DNA from: an uncultured Pseudomonadota bacterium
GTDB lineage: Bacteria; Pseudomonadota; Gammaproteobacteria; Methylococcales; Methylomonadaceae
Length of the DNA stretch: 32,137 nucleotides
Direction: 5' to 3'
Assembly: GCA_903848905.1 (NCBI GenBank)
Contig: CAINHP010000224.1
Location: 1-32,137, forward strand
Both the position numbers and the translations under genes were made by a program. Below the pieces are notes generated by a model. That model saw only the letters and a list, made by a program, of their open reading frames with translations, was not told the DNA's origin and ran no database searches. Below, in pieces: positions 30,379 to 32,137 of the stretch; within the stretch, counting starts at the first letter, position 1; every line of letters starts with the position of its first letter.

Positions 30379-30972
30379 ATGACGGAAACCTTGAGGCAAC
30401 GTCATTTTGAGAAATTAGCTAAAATTATCAATAGAGGGACTGGGCGCGCTGTACAAGGATTTCAAGAAATAATAGGTGAGTCACAGCCTTATTGGCTTGA
30501 GAAAAACGGAATTGATGTTAATACACTGCAATTAAATGCGGGCAATTATGGTGTGGTTGAGCAAGAGTTTACAGGGCTTTTAAATGGGAAAGTGCTCGTG
30601 CTTTTCACTGCTGAAAATGTGCAGTGTATTTTGCAAAAAATGCTCGGCGATGAAATGGATGCGCAAGGCCTTAATGATATTGAATCTGAAGCAATGGGTG
30701 AGCTTGGCAATATTATGGTGAATGCGGGGCTATCAGCAATTGCAGATAGTTTACATGTCTTACTTGAAAGCACGGTCACTTGTTATAAGCAATACTCAAA
30801 CGATACGATTGTGACCCTAATCCAACAAGAGAGCAATGTGGATAGTATATTAGTGACGCACGTTAACTTAATGATTAGTGGCACTGCACTTCTAGGCGGT
30901 AAATTAATAATGTTATTGAATAACGAATTTAATCAAGAGATTACAGAGAAAATTGAATTATCTGCAACGTAG
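30379..30972 (+). CDS. CheC/CheX-family chemotaxis phosphatase-like protein
   Basis: NDIESEAMGELGNIMVNAGLSAIADSLHV matches the CheC-type ExxN active-site helix; adjacent (3 nt) to the CheY-like gene. Confidence 0.82.
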   Translation: MTETLRQRHFEKLAKIINRGTGRAVQGFQEIIGESQPYWLEKNGIDVNTLQLNAGNYGVVEQEFTGLLNGKVLVLFTAENVQCILQKMLGDEMDAQGLNDIESEAMGELGNIMVNAGLSAIADSLHVLLESTVTCYKQYSNDTIVTLIQQESNVDSILVTHVNLMISGTALLGGKLIMLLNNEFNQEITEKIELSAT

Positions 30973-31029
30973 TGCACTACGCTCTATTGCGTTTCATCTT
31001 TTTATATAAAATCTCGTTAGGCTATTTTT

Positions 31030-32137
31030 ATGAATAGTATGTTTTTAAGGCGTTTGTGTCTGATTGGTTTTGTTTTGAATGTGAGTGTAAGTTCTGCGGT
31101 AGAGATTGATAATTTGAATCTTCCTGAAATGGGCGATTCGGCAGGTACGTTAATTAGTCCTCAAGAAGAGAAACAACTCGGCGAAGCATTTTTTCGCGGT
31201 TTACATCAACAAGTCGACATCAATCAAGACAGTGAAATTCAGCAATATATTCAAACTATCGGTGAAAAATTAGTATCACAAAGTGATACACCTGCTTATC
31301 CGTTTCATTTTTTCGTGGTCATGGAAAATGCAATTAATGCATTCGCTGGGCCGGGGGGATACATTGGTGTGAATTCCGGCTTGATTTTAATGACTGAAGC
31401 CGAAAGTGAGCTTGCATCCGTTATGGCGCATGAAATTGCACACGTCACACAGCGTCATTTATATCGCTCTTATGAAGCCAGTTCACGCTTATCTATTCCT
31501 ATGGTTGCCGCCACATTGGGTGCGATTTTACTTGGCACGCAATCGGGGGCCGCCGGGCAGGCTGCGATTATGGCTATTCAAGCAGGAAGTGTGCAGTTTC
31601 AAATTAATTTCACACGCGAACATGAAGAAGAAGCAGATCGTGTCGGTATGCAAACGTTGTCAAAATCTGTTTTCGATCCACGCAGTATGCCGACATTCTT
31701 TGAGCGACTTCAGCAGTCTACTCGCTACGCAGGGCAGAATATACCAGAATTTTTACGAACTCATCCCGTCACCGCATCGCGTATTTCGGATTCACGCGGT
31801 CGCGCAGAAGGCTATCCTTATAAACAATATCCCGATTCTTTAGCGTATCAACTCATTAAAACAAAGTTACAGGTTTTATTAAGTGTTGATAACGATGAAA
31901 TACGAGCGCTTTTGCAAGCGAGACTAAATCAAGGTCTGCAGGAGCAACGTACTGTTGCGAATTACGGTTTGGGGCTTGTTGCACTGAAAACACAAAATTT
32001 CACACAAGCAGAAAGTATTTTTCAAGGGTTAGCGCAAGAGTTTCCACAGCAACCGCATTATTCATCGGCTTTAGCGCGAGTTGCACTGGAGTCAAGTAAT
32101 TACAAAATAGCGCTTGATCGTTATCAAAAATTAACGA
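31030..32137 (+). CDS. bepA: M48 family periplasmic metalloprotease BepA (YfgC) with TPR-like C-terminus, partial; runs off the right edge
   Basis: From ATG 31030: MNSMFLRRLCLIGFVLNVSVSSAVEIDNLNLPEMGDSAGTLISPQEEKQLGEAFFRGL...NAFAGPGGYIGVNSGLILMTEAESELASVMAHEIAHVTQRH (HEIAH zinc motif)...FTREHEEEADRVGMQTL. No stop before 32137; the ORF track shows only an out-of-frame ORF inside. Confidence 0.94.
   Translation, partial: MNSMFLRRLCLIGFVLNVSVSSAVEIDNLNLPEMGDSAGTLISPQEEKQLGEAFFRGLHQQVDINQDSEIQQYIQTIGEKLVSQSDTPAYPFHFFVVMENAINAFAGPGGYIGVNSGLILMTEAESELASVMAHEIAHVTQRHLYRSYEASSRLSIPMVAATLGAILLGTQSGAAGQAAIMAIQAGSVQFQINFTREHEEEADRVGMQTLSKSVFDPRSMPTFFERLQQSTRYAGQNIPEFLRTHPVTASRISDSRGRAEGYPYKQYPDSLAYQLIKTKLQVLLSVDNDEIRALLQARLNQGLQEQRTVANYGLGLVALKTQNFTQAESIFQGLAQEFPQQPHYSSALARVALESSNYKIALDRYQKLT

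Noticed and set aside
30968-30981. Perfect 14-bp palindrome CGTAGTGCACTACG at the end of the CheC-like gene
   Set aside because: A 14-bp perfect palindrome is expected about twice by chance in 32 kb (4^-7 per position), and there is no loop or T-tract; not strong enough alone.
31406-31843. 145-aa plus-strand ORF in the supplied track
   Set aside because: Out-of-frame ORF within bepA, whose real frame (31030 onward) contains HEIAH and other M48 motifs.

Overview
The window is about 32 kb of gene-dense, AT-leaning bacterial chromosome. Family content and gene order (trpFBA-accD-folC-dedD/SPOR-purF; UDG...rimI; gmhB-plsC; ligA; bepA) suggest a gammaproteobacterium. I saw no CRISPR array, transposase, rRNA or tRNA. 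Most genes are housekeeping. The most unusual segment is the left end: a minus-strand cluster SRPBCC protein -> short LOV photoreceptor (intact GINCRFLQ motif) -> fatty-acid-hydroxylase/sterol-desaturase-like membrane protein -> msrP (truncated by the window edge and missing from the ORF track). It sits behind a near-consensus sigma70-like promoter and is a candidate blue-light/oxidative-stress membrane response operon. Other points worth checking: an orphan true PqqC; a split PAS + multi-HAMP MCP energy-taxis pair (CetB/CetA-like); a bifunctional PBP with a divergent GT51 domain and an enlarged SxN-KTG interval; an unassigned ferritin-like diiron protein next to purF; a family-4 UDG lacking the canonical HPxYLL histidine; an OB/CSD-like + TM2 fusion; a TonB receptor translationally coupled to gmhB-plsC; and absence of cvpA between dedD and purF. 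All product calls come from motif recognition by eye; no database search was run.
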